Assembly (NCBI GenBank): GCA_003952965.2
Contig: CM025853.1
Coordinates: 10,735,161 to 10,799,160 of the forward strand
Length of the DNA: 64,000 nucleotides
Reading direction: 5' to 3'
From: Morella rubra
Taxonomy: Eukaryota; Streptophyta; Magnoliopsida; Fagales; Myricaceae
This document shows, one piece after another, positions 1 to 12,200 of this stretch. The notes beneath the pieces were generated by a model, which did no database searches, was not told the DNA's origin, and saw only the letters and a list, made by a program, of their open reading frames with translations. The number at the start of each line of letters is the position of its first letter. The first letter of the stretch is position 1. The position numbers and the translations under genes are program-made.

Positions 1-722
1 CTTGACGACTGAAAGCCATGGCTGAAGGGCTCCAGTGACGGGTTTGTATATCTTTGGTGACGGCAGCGCTCGTCGGGTGAGGCCGAATTTCTTGTAGTGA
101 CATAAAAAGCCGACTAAAAATCTAATGAATAAGAGATGAACAGAAATGTGTAAAACCCCGTAAATTGAATGAGGAGAAACCTTGATATCTGGGCGCAAAT
201 GATTGTGACATCTCTCGCGACACTGCTTGCCAGCTCTTCCAACCAACTTCTCAGCAATCTGTACCAATTTCCTTACTCCATATTGCTTCACCAACCTAAT
301 TAGTTTCCTGCAAACCATGAAAACACCTAAAGTATTCAAGTCTAAACAAACAAGAAGCAAAAAAATCATAGTTGCTAAAAAAAAAAAAGGAGGAAAAGTA
401 TCCAGTGGCAGATGTAGGGGGCGGCCCTGGGCGGCCGCCACCCATTGCACTGCTTTGGCCTAGACCTGTGAGAGCCAGATCCCCATAGGCCCAGGCCAAC
501 CCAGTTCTTCTTTTTCTTCTTTTTCTTCGGCTTCAACGTTCCCTCCTTACTTGTTTGTGTGCGTGAGTGTGTCACACGGCCAAACAAGAGGCAAGACAGG
601 CGGCAGGAGTGGACTTAGGGTTCGGAAGGAATAAGGTGAAGATTGCAGAATGTTTGAGAGTGACTAAATGGCTTAAGCGTGTAGTAGTGATGGTTGGGCT
701 TAAGAATGATGGGTTGGACTTA

Positions 723-905
723 GGGGGTGTTTGTTTGCCAAAATTTTGGGGAATATTCCCGAAATTTTAGGAATCTTTACTTTATTAAGATTTATTGGGG
801 TTTGTGAAAGGTGAAGTGTGTATGTATAAAAGTTAAAAATTTTGAAGTGTGTTTGTTTTGCTGGAAATTTCTATGCCCCAAAATGTTGGGAAAACAAACG
901 GCACC
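723..905 (+). mobile_element. Tourist/Harbinger-type MITE, copy 1 (183 bp)
   Basis: The element starts GGGGGTGTTTGTTTGCC and ends AAACAAACGGCACC, with the 3-bp target duplication TTA at 720-722 and 906-908. It is nearly identical along its whole length to the reverse complement of 7923-8105, which is also exactly 183 bp. It has no coding capacity. TTA/TAA duplications are the hallmark of PIF/Harbinger (Tourist) elements. It sits inside the intron of the decayed MYB gene. Confidence 0.85.
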
Positions 906-1374
906 TTAGTGGGCTGCTCATTCACATGCTTGTTTCAGTAGCACTTACGGGTCCATTAGTAGTGGTTATGGGCCACATATTTTCTCTTCTTGTTTTTACA
1001 TTTACGCATGTATTTCCCATTCAGTTAGTTTGTTACGTTTGTTGATAGATCTGGCGGTATGTAAGCAGCAGGGATTCCTTCTAGAGGGATTACCGAACAA
1101 CCTAGATTGAGCTTTCTATCTTCTTCTTGCTTTCTCTCAATTTATATAGAGGTTAGCCAAACCTCAAATTTGGCTTAGTTATCAATGAATTTCTTGTTAT
1201 TCAATATCCCCTTCTATTTGTCACGCGATTCTCCCACTATACCGAATCTCTTTCCTTCACTTTGCCACTTCATAGAATTCACGTTTGACTCCCTTTTCTG
1301 TTATCTCAAGCAAACATACACTTTTCAAAAATCAAAGCCCTTAACTCAACTTCTTTTGAATATTGCAATTTAGG

Positions 1375-1870
1375 TGGAATTACAAACGAATTGTCACAAG
1401 CCTTACAACGAAAAGATCAAGACATTGTTAATGCTAAGGGTTTGGTTGGAGTTGTGAATGCAAGAAATGAGAGATATAGAATGTGATGGATTTTTGGAAG
1501 AATTCAATTGGAAAATGATCATTTGATACTTAAAAATCAGCTTAATACTTATATTAGAGATGCAAAAAGAAATTATGCTTTTTCTGAGCTTCAAAATATT
1601 GGAGGTCTTGCTATGAAGATGGTTGAGACCAAAAAGAATACTATATTTTCATTAGTTTATCGACTTATTGAGTTGGCATTGGTCTTACCAGTTGCGATTG
1701 CAACCGTTGAAAGAGTATTTTCTATGATGAAGATCATCAAGAGTGATTTGCGTAATAGGATAAGAGATGACTGGATGAATGATTGCATGGTAGTGTACAT
1801 CGAGCAAGAAGTTTTTAAAATATTGAAACGAAGCCATTTTGCAACATTTTCAGAAGATGCAAAAACGTAG
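1375..1870 (+). pseudogene. hAT transposase C-terminal fragment (ZMYM1/TTF-type family)
   Basis: Two collinear coding blocks remain. The segment at about 1376-1440 reads NELSQALQRKDQDIVNAKGL. The open frame 1508-1870 contains LALVLPVAIATVERVFSMMK followed by IKSDLRNRIRDDWMNDCMV. The second block is the hAT C-terminal dimerisation region (LPV...ATVERVFS..K..K..LRN.M.D..L). The blocks are separated by stops and an internal deletion, and the whole N-terminal half is missing, so this is a dead remnant. A piece of the missing N-terminal half of the same family occurs at 51483-51895 on the other strand; these are separate fossils. Confidence 0.8.
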
Positions 1871-2450
1871 GATGTAATTGTCACCTCTTAGTCGTAGTAC
1901 ATAATACGGTACGTATATTCTGATATTTTTAATGCTTTTAGTCTTTAATTTTCGATATTGTAACTCTAAGACAATTTTTTGCATTACGAAGGAAAAAAAA
2001 ATTTTGTCATTTCGCGTTTAAAGTTCGACCCCATGAATTTTGATCATGGATCCGCCACTGAAGGTATCAAGGTGTTTTGGTTTTATTTCACCTGTCTTCT
2101 TCGTCTATCCATTGCCCCTTGATTAAAACTTCGGAAGAGCCTTTTTTGGCTTTCTTTGCCCCGCCTTTGCAACTCTTCCCTGCAGCTTTCACCTCTTCTT
2201 TCAAACCCATATTAGGGCTTCTCTCAGGCATCCAATTCAGATGGTCTCCATCCACAAAAAAACCCGTCAACAAAGTTTACCTCTGGAATACTCGACACGA
2301 AAACCCACCACCAATTGCACCACTAGAAGCAGGAAAACTGTACAAGCCAGTATCTGAAACAAATATTTCTTTGTTCTTTGCATGGTTCTGAGGCTGTTGG
2401 TGAGAAATATGGTTCTGACGAAACAAGAACCTGTCTATGGCTGTGAATGG

Positions 2451-2912
2451 TAACTTTATTATATACTCTTTGACTCATGATCAGTGGTTGTCTTGTGTTT
2501 TAAGAAACTAAAGAACTCTAAACAGTTGCTATATTCATGGGCGGAAAGCGAAATGTTGGCCTAGTCCTCATCACATGGTACTCGGCTAATTCGGATTATA
2601 AAGTTTTTCCGTTGCGTAGATGCGGGCATAACCGAAAGTAGCACCATAACAACGTTGAAAACGACACTAGTACTTAAGACTTGTCATTGAGACACTGAAA
2701 CCGCTACTTTTTGAGAGAGAATTAGAAGCTGTAATGTCTTGCTTTAGTTTGGAATGTTTAAAAATGATTATGAAAATTAATTTTTTTAATAATGCACAAT
2801 TTTTTTTGTCCATTCAAACACAGACTATTTTTCAAAAATTCAAAATTTTTACTCAAATTTGAATTACCTTTTCACATCAGCTGCAATATTTTTTTTATAA
2901 AAAAAATAGAAT
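2451..2912. other. Intergenic spacer, no feature recognised
   Basis: AT-rich DNA with T- and A-rich runs near 2790-2910. No supported coding region or repeat boundary was seen. Confidence 0.5.
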
Positions 2913-3079
2913 TAATTACAATTTTTCCGTTCGAACTAACACCCTATTTTCAAAAAACTCCTCCTAAATTATGACTCGTTATAACTCACTCCCTCAATCT
3001 ACGTTTATCGTTACGATTCAGCCCCTCATCTAAATTTTCCCGTTATGTGCGACGTTTTCCGTTCCACGAAGTCCAACAC

Positions 3080-5408
3080 TGTAACACCCCTCCCACTTAT
3101 TTTCTGGCTTATCATAGAGTATGAATGCAATAACAGAAATTAATATATATATATATATTCTTGTTCATGCCCTGCTTCTATTTTTTTTTAAGAAATAAAA
3201 ATAAAAGGCAAGTGTTTCTTTATTTTCTTTTTGTTTTGCCATGTTTGGAATCACAATATTTATTGCTTTTGATTATATATATTCTTGGTCAATTAATTTT
3301 AAGTTGTTTATATATATATAATGAAAGTGAACTAATTGTAAAAAAGTTCACTAAAACGTGGCAATATTTTAGCTTTGGGCTTGTTCGGTTGATGGTTGCA
3401 ATAGGTGTTTTTACCCCTCCTCCTCTCCGAATTACCCTCCTCCCATAGTTATCTTTTTACGTTGATAATTATCTATTTTCACTTATGGCTGGTCTAAGCT
3501 TATAATAAACTATGGTTATATAACCTTTATCATGGTTAAAAGAGTTATTTAAAGGGAGCTGGAAGAATACTTGTCGTCGTCCTTATTCAGTGAAGTAGAA
3601 AAGAGAGCTTAAGGGCAAAAGAGAAGAAAAAAAAAAAAAAAACCAAGAAGGAAGCTACCGACTTCAAAAAGGTATAGTAACAGTAGTGTATAGCTTAGGA
3701 TTGGTGCGTGAGTTATATTAAAGTTGATGTTTCATTTTTTTTAGGGATAAATGCAAAATCAGTCCCTGTGCTATACGCGAAAATCGAATTAGTCCCTGTG
3801 ATAATAAAACCATAAAATTAGTCCTTATGATCTCACAAAAACATAAAATTAGTCCATAGTGGAGGGATTAACGGGAAATGAAAGTGAAATCATAGGGACT
3901 AATTTTATGGTTTTGTTATCACAAGGACTAATTCGATTTTCGCGTATAGCACAGGGACTGATTTTGCATTTATCCCTTTTTTTTATTACTATTTTATTCC
4001 AAAAGATTCTATCATTCCACCTTGTATGGATCCGAATTTATTTTTTTTTGCTCCTTCTTTTTGATTATATGTAGTATTCCACGAAACTTCTCTCTGATTA
4101 CGTGCAGTGCCTTTTCAGGTGTGCTTCTTTCATTTTTTTTTATTTTTTATACTTGTGTGATCAATGAGTTGAATTGATGCTGTAGTCTTAGATTACCTAG
4201 TTATTACTCTTTTGTTGATAAAATTAGCATAAGTTGACATAAATTCTTGCTTAACATATAGCATTAATCATTTATTATTTTAATCAAGCCACTTTGATAT
4301 TTATTTGAACATTGCGGTGGTAAAGAAAATAAAATGAATTACGCAAAGCGTGATGGTACCGCTTACTGAAGGATGTGCAACTATTGCAATAATAAGAGAT
4401 GGCCTCTGAGAGGGTATAGAGCAGCACTCTACCCATAGTCTCCCGAAGAGGACGGAAATCACAAGACAGTCCCAAAAGAAAGAGGAGAGAGACACACAAC
4501 CTTAACTTTAGCGGTAAACAAAGCGTGGCGAAGGTTGGGAAATGATCTTAATGAGTTAGTTAAAGGAAAACATAAGTGGGATCATATTACATAACATTGT
4601 ACATGTGTATTATTTTACCATGTTATTATAATTTTTTTTACTTTTTCTTTTACTATATTGCTAATTATTGTTTAAGGCCTTGATCCCATTCTCAACTTTA
4701 CTGAGTCCTTATGACTCACCCCTCCTTTATGTGTTTGTTGTCGTACTTGTGACTATTAGCAGGCCAACATGATAATGTTCGAGATCCTCTGGACTTTTCA
4801 GCATAGGGACTACCTCTTGACGGTTCAGATCCTGGTGTGGGTCTCAACCAACTTGGATGTAGTCGTTGAACATTTCTACACCTAGACACCTACTGAGCCA
4901 TCACCGACTCTTGAGATCATCGATTTAGGCTGGGGACAATAGTTTGTCATACTCTTTTGTAGCTCTAACCACTAGACCTACTTTTTTTTTTTTTTGGACT
5001 GTATATTATGTCTTTTGAAGAACATGTTTAGTCTTTTTGGAGTTTGTCTCCTACTGGTCATGTGAGTCTAAACATTTAGCAGTGGGCAGCTTTAAGTCTC
5101 TTTTGTAATTATGCGTCTGACCTAGTATTGTACTTTTCTATGTATCTGACTTAGTACGGTACTTTTCTATCAAAAACATATATTTTTGTTTCTTTAGCTT
5201 GTATAATCTCATGCATTCTTATTCACTTCTCTTGACAATACTTTCATGACTCAAAATTTTATGCGTTCAAATATCAAATGAGATTTAAAATTTTATCTTC
5301 CTCATTTTTACTTGCCAAGGTATAAATTTTTTGTGTTGTATTCTCGAATTATTAAGTAGTCTATTACAATAAAATAGCTTAGAGGTTATTACGACACGAG
5401 GCGTTACA
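3080..5408. mobile_element. Solo LTR of a long-LTR Gypsy-type (Tekay/Del-like) retrotransposon, 2.3 kb
   Basis: It starts TGTAACACCCC and ends GGCGTTACA, so the ends are TG...CA with a short inverted terminal match. The flanking 5-mers are AACAC (3075-3079) and AACAT (5409-5413), a 4/5 target duplication. There is no gag-pol and no second LTR, so it is read as a solo LTR. Internal stretches match the larger element at 44527-48205: one around 4380-4530 corresponds to about 46970-47150 there (cagtcccaaa...gaggag...cgcacaac..., then a C-rich block). Assignment to the long-LTR chromovirus group rests on LTR length and the TGTAACACCC end, not on a protein domain. Confidence 0.65.
3743..3977. mobile_element. 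Foldback MITE (235 bp) nested in the solo LTR
   Basis: The arms are long and near-perfect inverted repeats: AGGGATAAATGCAAAATCAG at the left and the complement CTGATTTTGCATTTATCCCT at the right, continuing through the block around TATACGCGAAAATCGAATTA. The pairing runs roughly 95 bp per arm with a short central loop near 3855-3880. It is flanked on both sides by runs of 7-8 T, which may be the target duplication. No coding content. Confidence 0.85.
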
Positions 5409-5801
5409 AACATGTTGATATCTTCAATTGGTAATGGCTTTAAGTCACTGCTGAAGGGATTAAGGATGGTGATGTTTCTGTAGGACTCAATGTGTATCAG
5501 ACTATCAGTTACTGCTCCTCTATTTTTTCCTCAGAAAAGCCTCCAAAAATGCTTTGTTTGTGCCATTGGGTGGGTGGGTGACTGAGAGTGAGAAAGGAAG
5601 AGATAATTTGGTACTTTCGCTCAAGGAAGGTTCTAGGTGTTGCTCACTTGGGACAGAAAATGCCGCACACAACGAAAAAATCTAGGTGGGGAATTGAATT
5701 GTAACAATAAACTTAAATTGAGAGGGTGAGTTGTAACGAGTCATAGTTTATGATGGTTTTTGAGAATGGGGTGCTAGTTTGAGAGGGCAAATTGTAATTA
5801 A

Positions 5802-6632
5802 CCCAAAAAACTATATTAAATCTTTTCTTCCTTTACTTTTTAACAAACTTCATTACTTTTCATTAAAAAATCCCATCAAATTTTCTTTGCTTACTTTTTA
5901 ACAAACTCCAATAAAAATTGTTTTACAATCAAACATTTTTAAACTTTTTAACCAACTTTTTACAAACCCTAAAAAAGTCAAAACTCTCAAAAAAATTTCT
6001 TACAAACTCAAAATTCTAAAAATTTTTGCTTCCAAAGATCACCACTTGAAATAGGTATCTAAAATTTAAAATATTAAAATTGATGATGCCAAGAAAATCT
6101 GGCCCACCTAAAATTTCCCTAAGCTTTAGAGTTAGTCCCTATGGATATGGGGCCTACACAAAGAAACAATGAGAAAGGAGCTTCCCCACAGAGATAGCCT
6201 CCGATGATGAAATTAGTTCTCTCAATGTAAGAAGAAGTTTTTTTTATATAATGAAAGAACATCCCTCTATTATCTACCCGAAGGGGCTTATATGCTTTGA
6301 CTGTTAGGCCCGTTGGGGAGAGAGAGAGAGAGAGAGAGAGAAGGTTTTTGGGAGGTGACACTTGACATCCCCTCCTGTAGGGGAATGGCGTCCTGACTTG
6401 GGGTGGGCAAGCGAGATGATGGTTAGGCATGGCCTATTTTTTACGTTCTCCCCAATAAAAGTTCATCCCTTCAACCTACTACAGAGTGTGCCACCTGTGG
6501 GTCAATGATGATTACTTCCTTTTTACTAAACACTCTACGTAGTTGATTGGACGTGTCATTAAGAGAAAAGTCCTTTTTGTATTGGGAGAAGGAAGAGGCC
6601 TCTTCTCGATGGGTGAGACTCTTGTTGGCTTT
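5802..6632. other. Intergenic spacer with GA microsatellite
   Basis: AT-rich unique-looking DNA. A (GA)12 microsatellite occupies about 6318-6341. Short open frames here show no family resemblance. Confidence 0.5.
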
Positions 6633-7715
6633 TATTTACAATTGATATTTTGATAATTTTAATAAATGGATTAAGTTTACAAAATGAACATCTTCAAAGA
6701 TAAAGACATTTTTATTAAAGAACCAAAGATGAAGATTGAAGATTAAGAAGATGTAAGGAGCTCAAAAGTGAAGATTCAGGATTATATGGTATAATCTTGT
6801 AACTCTTAATTTCACTTTTGACAAGGATTTGAATCATATACTTGCATATATTTCAAACCGTACATAAATATATCATCACAAGTTTGACAACCAAAATGGG
6901 CTTTAAATGTTTTCAATAATCTCTATATAAATTCTCAAGCCTTACTTATACTTTTGGGGAGTTGGTTTTTGAAATTAAGATTTCAAAAATGTCAAAAACA
7001 GGTTTTATAATTGTAGTTGTTGATGCAATGATTTGTAGTGGTCTATCATCTTGCTTAGGCCAAAAATGACAGTTTCTAAATTTTATAACCGTTAAGCAAC
7101 GATTAGTTGTAGTGGTCGACTGTTACAGGAAATCGGTCAACTGGTACAATAAAAAAATTGTTAGATCAACCCCAAATAATTAGTTTTGATATGTGACTCA
7201 TATAAGAACCTTCCTAAGGTCTCATAAAATACAAAAAACGACCATATATCATTTTTATAGCTTGAGAAAGATCTAAAACTTTCTTATTCATATTTATCAT
7301 ATCATTCTCACAAATTAAACTTTTAGATACTTGTCATTATGTGAAATAAAGAGATAGAGCTTTCCATTTTCTTATCCACTCTTTGAGAGAATTAAATTCT
7401 TGTATCTTTTTATTAAAAAATGTATGATTCCTTAAAGTGAGACTATTCACTAAAGAAAAGCTTATAGAAGGCATATCTTAAGCTCGGCTGTGAGTAGTGC
7501 GCTCGAAAAATCAATGGGGTTGTGAGTGTTGAACCTGAAAAAACACTTGTAAAGTTCTCTATCACCCGGAAGCTAGATTATACATTATTAGGAAGATAGT
7601 AGATAAAATCTATGGCTTTGAAATAAGCTTGAGGGGTTGATGTAGCGGAGTTTGCTGAATCATCTAAAAATTCACAAAACAACGTCTATATTTTTCTCAT
7701 TATCTCATAACTATA
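6633..7715 (+). mobile_element. Degenerate LTR fragment, same family as the solo LTR at 52119-53343
   Basis: It begins TGTTGGCTTTTATTTACAAT and is collinear with the reverse complement of 53343 downward. Shared landmarks include ATTAAGTTTACAAAATG, the phrase around GTGAAGATTC, the CACTTTTGACAAGGATTTGA block, and ACCCGGAAGCTAGA near 7566-7580. Similarity fades after about 7715, before the expected CA end, and no target duplication was found. It is therefore a truncated, older copy. It carries no protein-coding sequence. Confidence 0.75.
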
Positions 7716-7922
7716 ATGAGTTAAATAGGATAAGAATTTGTGGGTTCGTATTTAATCATTGGAAATTCAGGTCGTGAATTTTTTAATCCAAAGGGATTGA
7801 TTTGGTAATTTAGGTCTTTTTTTTTTTTCTACGTGGTAGTTTAGGTCTTGGATCTAGCGATTTGCTCCTTTAAGGTATCTGGTTCGAAACTCTGAGTGTT
7901 ACAGATACTTTGAGATCACTAA

Positions 7923-8105
7923 GGGGGTGTTTGTTTCCCCAATATTTTGGGGCATCAAAATTTCCAACAAAACAAACACACTCCAAAATTTTTAACTTTT
8001 ACACATACACACTTCACTTTTCACAAACCCCAATAAATCTCAATAAAGTAAAGATTCCTAAAATTTCGGGAATATTCTCCAAAATTTTGGCAAACAAACA
8101 CCCCC
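7923..8105 (-). mobile_element. Tourist/Harbinger-type MITE, copy 2 (183 bp)
   Basis: Terminal inverted repeats GGGGGTGTTTGTTT and AAACAAACACCCCC are perfect over 14 bp. The target duplication TAA is at 7920-7922 and 8106-8108. The element is in the opposite orientation to the copy at 723-905 and has the same length. Confidence 0.9.
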
Positions 8106-9206
8106 TAAGTCCAGTAATTATCGTAGCTAAGTTTCGAATATCACATTTTAAGAGAAAATTCATGGATTATCGTAGAATTTTGAGCAGATGATTTTCGTAT
8201 GACCTTGAAATAAAAATAACCTATTTTCAACAAATTGCTACAACAAGTCGGTTTATTTTTGTTTTTCTAAATTGTCTGTTTTTTCTTGTTGCCTCGATGC
8301 GGCAAAAAAAAAAACAGAAAAAATTACCGTTTGATTTGAATTTGGGTTCGGACATGGAGTGAGCCTGATGGGTTTGCAGCCAAGATCGAAGCTAAGCTGG
8401 GCCTGGGGCTAGACAAGCAAAAGAACCGCACACGAAACAAAGCTGGCTCGGTGTCGTTCTCAAACTCACAGGCACGCGCTTGAGTCTGCAAAAACAAACC
8501 CACCAGCCGAGCCACTTCCACCTCACACGCGCGAGCACACGTTCTCTCTCTAAACGACTAAGCGTAAAGTCCAGTAAAACGGTGGCGTCAAGCTCAAACA
8601 ACGGGCCAAGCGGGGTTGGGTTGAGCCGTCTGAGAGACGAAACAAACGGATCTGTGTGTCTGGGTAGGCGTCTCGGCTGAGAAGGCTCTGCAAAGTCAAA
8701 GCTGATCTCTTTACTCATCCATCTTGGTCGCTCTCTCTCTCTCGGCTTTGATCCGGCTCTGATCTAGCGCCGCCGATCCCAACTTCCAGCTTCGATCTCC
8801 CTCCATTTCTCCTCTCTTTCATTCTCTCTTCTGACGGTTCTTTCGTCTCTCTCTGATGGTCCCGCTCCTACCTGAGAAGTGGAGCATACACCTCAATTCA
8901 GTGCTTCATGGTGAGCGACCGACGGTTGGAGAAGAAGGTCCAAATTTTCTTGTTTTATTCACTATTTTTTCTTTCGAACTAGTTTTTCTTTTTCTTGTTT
9001 CAGATTGTGTTTCTTAGCACTGAGGACTTGAATTGAGGAGGATTCTTTTCAGTGGTGCTGGTGGCGTCTGCAACGCAGCCTTTCCATTGCTGATGGATTT
9101 CGGGGTAAGAGGCGAAGGGTAGAGAGCAGTTTGAGCAACAATAGTTTTCTCACAATTAATGTTGGAGTTTCAGACAGGAACAGTTAGTGGGAAGGCAGGG
9201 AACCAG
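8106..9206 (+). promoter_or_regulatory. Upstream region and probable 5' UTR of the hAT-derived gene
   Basis: The stretch from about 8700 to 8880 is CT-rich (ctctctctctctcggc, ctctctctgatgg), as is common in plant leader sequences. Potential donor and acceptor sites between 8900 and 9010 suggest a leader intron. No protein-coding reading was supported here. The transcription start is not determined. Confidence 0.4.
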
Positions 9207-12200
9207 ATGGACTGGACCGTAAGTACTGCCTTGAAGTCCTTCAGAGGTACTAAAATCCAATATATGACGCTTATGATTTTGTTATTAATGAAAAAATAGA
9301 TAAAATTAGCCTTTTTGTGTTTTGGGTACTGCCACTTAAAAGCGAGATGCTGGATATCTAGAAGGTGTTTTCTTGTGTCCGGTTTATTTCTACTCTATCC
9401 TAGCTCGATTTTATGTACTATAATGCCGGGGAAAGTTGGGAAATTGTTAAGAGCTTTTCAAACATATTAATATACTAGAACCATGTAAGAGACTGTCTTA
9501 TTTCTTAGTGCGATGGATATTAGAAGACAATCAGTACTGAAATGCTGAATCAATGGACGCAAAGGGTGTAGAAGCTACTCTGGATCACTCGTATGAGCCT
9601 TGATTAGCAGAATTCTGTGTATTCCTTTTAGGATCGAGGAGTACGTGGATTAGAGTACTATAAATTTATGTATTTCGGAATGAACCTGTTGTTATGAAAG
9701 TTTCTGGCAGTTGATATATGGAAATTAGAGTACACGAAGTGACCCTTCTTTTATTGCCAAAACACAAAGAACATCTAGATCCAGTTCAATGGAAGATCTG
9801 CATGGAGAAAGTTGTGGGGAACAAAAAATGATAATTTGAGAATTGAGGAAGACAATGCTGAAGCATAGGTGTCTTTGACAAGGGAAATTAACTAAATTAC
9901 CAGACATTCTGTAGCTAAAGCGGACTGCATTCTTGATTGAAAATGAGAAAGGCAGAATAGATGGAATTTTTTGTGTGTGAAGGAAATCTAACTTACTGGG
10001 TTATCAAAGTCTTGCTATAGCTGGAGTTACGATGGGATGTGTTAGTGCTCTTATTCTTGATATAGGGTTATAATTGGCCTTTTTAAAGCTTAATATGTAT
10101 ACGAGTAAATTGCTTCAAGGGGTGTTTCTTGTAAGCTCTAATCTCTGGATATGCTGTTTGGAGAAGATATTTTAACAAATGATCGTTGACAGCACATAAA
10201 AAACTCAATCTCCAGATAGTATGTTTGGGTATCTGATTGAACTTTCAACAATGAGTAACCAACTATTCTTTTCATTGCATGCTCTTGATGTAGATGTGGA
10301 ACCCATCATTCCAAGCATTGATCCAATAAATATTGGATTGGGATCTTCAGAAAAGGGAAATGCTATTACTGCAGCAAAACCAAGAAAGAAGACGATGACA
10401 TCAGTTTATCTCAAGTTTTTTGAGACTGCTCCAGATGGCAAAAGTCGGAGGTGCAAGTTTTGTGGACAGAGCTATTCCATTGCTACTGCCACTGGTAATT
10501 TTTTCTCACCTGCTTCCTTGTTGTTATTGTTGTTGTTGATGATGATAATATCATTAGTATATTTATAACCAGTCCCTTGGATATATTGCCCTGGAGCCTT
10601 GAGAGTTTCAATGAACAGCATCTAAAACATCTGTAGACAACCTTTTAATTGATTATAATCTGATCCATAAGGAGCTCAGCTCTCCTTGTATAAATGGTTG
10701 TTGGTTACACTCAGTCTCGTATTGAGCCTATAATGTTGCGATCTTTCATTTGTATTTATTTTGTCAATTTTCTTTTATTGGCTAAGGCAATTTGGGAAGG
10801 CACCTGAGTAATCGGCATCCAGGGTATGATAAGTCAGGGGACGCTGTCAGCAATTCAGCACCACACCCTATTACGGTAGTCAAGAAATCTCAACCTCAAC
10901 AAGGGAAAGCACCCCCTGTTGATTATGATCATCTAAATTGGTTACTCATTAAGTGGCTCATTGTAGCTTCTCTTCCTCCTTCGACCTTGGAGGAAAGCTG
11001 GTTGGCAAACTCTTTTAAGTTTCTGAATCCATCAGTGCAACTCTGGCCAGGGGAGAAGTATAAAGCAGTATTTCGTGAAGTTTTCAGAAGCATGCAGGAA
11101 GATGTAAGAGCATCTTTGGACCAGGTTTCTTCAAAGTTCTCCATCACGCTTGACTTCTGGACTTCCTATGAACATATTTATTATATGAGTATCACTTGCC
11201 ACTGGATTGATGAGAACTGGTCCTTCCAAAAGGTGCTTCTTGATATCTGTCACATATCTCACCCTTGTGGTGATGCAGAGGTTTATAATTGCTTGGTGAA
11301 GGTTCTTAAGGCGTACAATATTGAAAATAGAGTCCTCTCCTGCACCCATGATAACAGTCAAAGTGCCATGCATGCCTGCCATACTTTGAAAGAAGACTTG
11401 GATGGTCAGAAAGTAGGGCCCTTTTGTTACATCCCCTGTGCTGCACGGACTTTAAACTTGATCATAGACGACGGATTGAGAACTACAAAATCAGTAATTT
11501 CTAAGATCCGGGAGTTTGTGCTAGAGTTAAATGCATCCTTAGAGATGTCTGAAGATTTTATTCAATTAACTACAGCATATCAAGAAGGTAGTTGGAAATT
11601 TCCATTGGATGCTTCAGCACGGTGGAGTGGCAATTACCAGATGTTAGATATTGTGCGCAAGGTACTTGCTCTATTTGTCTTAAACCTTCTGCTGTAAGAT
11701 ACAAGAGATTCACTAATGAAAACCTTCTCTTTTAAAACTTTTGGCAAGTTAGCGACATGTATAATATGTCCATAAAAGTTAATCCTTCTGCACAAATTAG
11801 TGCACTTTGAAGTGGATCCTTTTGCAGGTTCAAACAATGTTGAACAATCAATTACCTTTAAAACAGAGAAAATGAAACATATTCAATTTTGATGACCAAG
11901 ATAGTAAAATTTACAAGGCAACCCTCAATTTTTTTATGGTATACTTCAAATACTTGATTTTTCCCTCAGAGAAAAAGTGAAGGAGATATCAATCTTTTAG
12001 AAGGATGTTCTAAGGAATGGGATTTTTTCCGCAGAATTTATTGTTTATCGGCAAAAAGTCCAATTAAGGAGTTTCATTTGGAGACTAACAGCTGTTTGAT
12101 TCATTATAAAGTACTTTTAACGACTGCCAAGAAGTTCAGTAGGTAAAGCAAATTTGAAATAAAAGATAACTGGCACTTGCTGCGTTTTGAAATATGTGGA

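Larger units (their letters stand above)
181..2450 (-). pseudogene. Decayed R2R3-MYB transcription factor gene (MYB98/MYB119-like), two exons visible
   Basis: Reverse-strand exon 1 (about 2450 to 2092) ends with KGQWIDEEDR, the start of a MYB R2 repeat, at a GTGAAA donor. Exon 2 (307 to 181) follows a GCAG acceptor in the matching phase and reads KLIRLVKQYGVRK, then GRAGKQCRERCHNHLRPDIK, the rest of R2. This KGQW...EEDR / RAGKQCRER...NHLRPDIK signature is typical of the MYB64/98/115/118/119 group, which acts in female gametophyte and embryo development. The copy looks dead: the second R2 tryptophan is Leu (RKL), the third is Cys (ERCHNH), and a TAA lies in frame in exon 1 near 2274. The R3 exon is absent from the rest of the window and would lie left of position 1 if it exists. 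The 1.8 kb intron holds a MITE and a hAT fragment. The exon 1 start is not defined. Confidence 0.62.
2913..5801. mobile_element. Old inverted-repeat element split by a solo LTR
   Basis: Left (2913-3030) and right (about 5685-5801) flanks of the solo LTR are imperfect inverted copies of each other. The left end begins TTAATTACAATTT and runs through ACACCCTATTTTC and ATGACTCGTTATAACTCAC. The right end contains GAGTTGTAACGAGTCAT, then GGGGTGCTAGTTTGA, and finishes AAATTGTAATTAA. This is what remains of one MITE-like foldback element into which the LTR element at 3080 later inserted. A similar sequence (taagttgtaacaag ... ctaaattgtaattta) lies at about 21195-21270. The family is not named. Confidence 0.55.

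Noticed and set aside
10221..10293. ATG at 10221 as start of the hAT-derived protein
   Set aside because: A TTGATGTAG acceptor at 10293 joins in phase to an upstream exon starting at 9207 and gives the family's MDW...FRDVEP start; the 5' part of the longer frame is intron.
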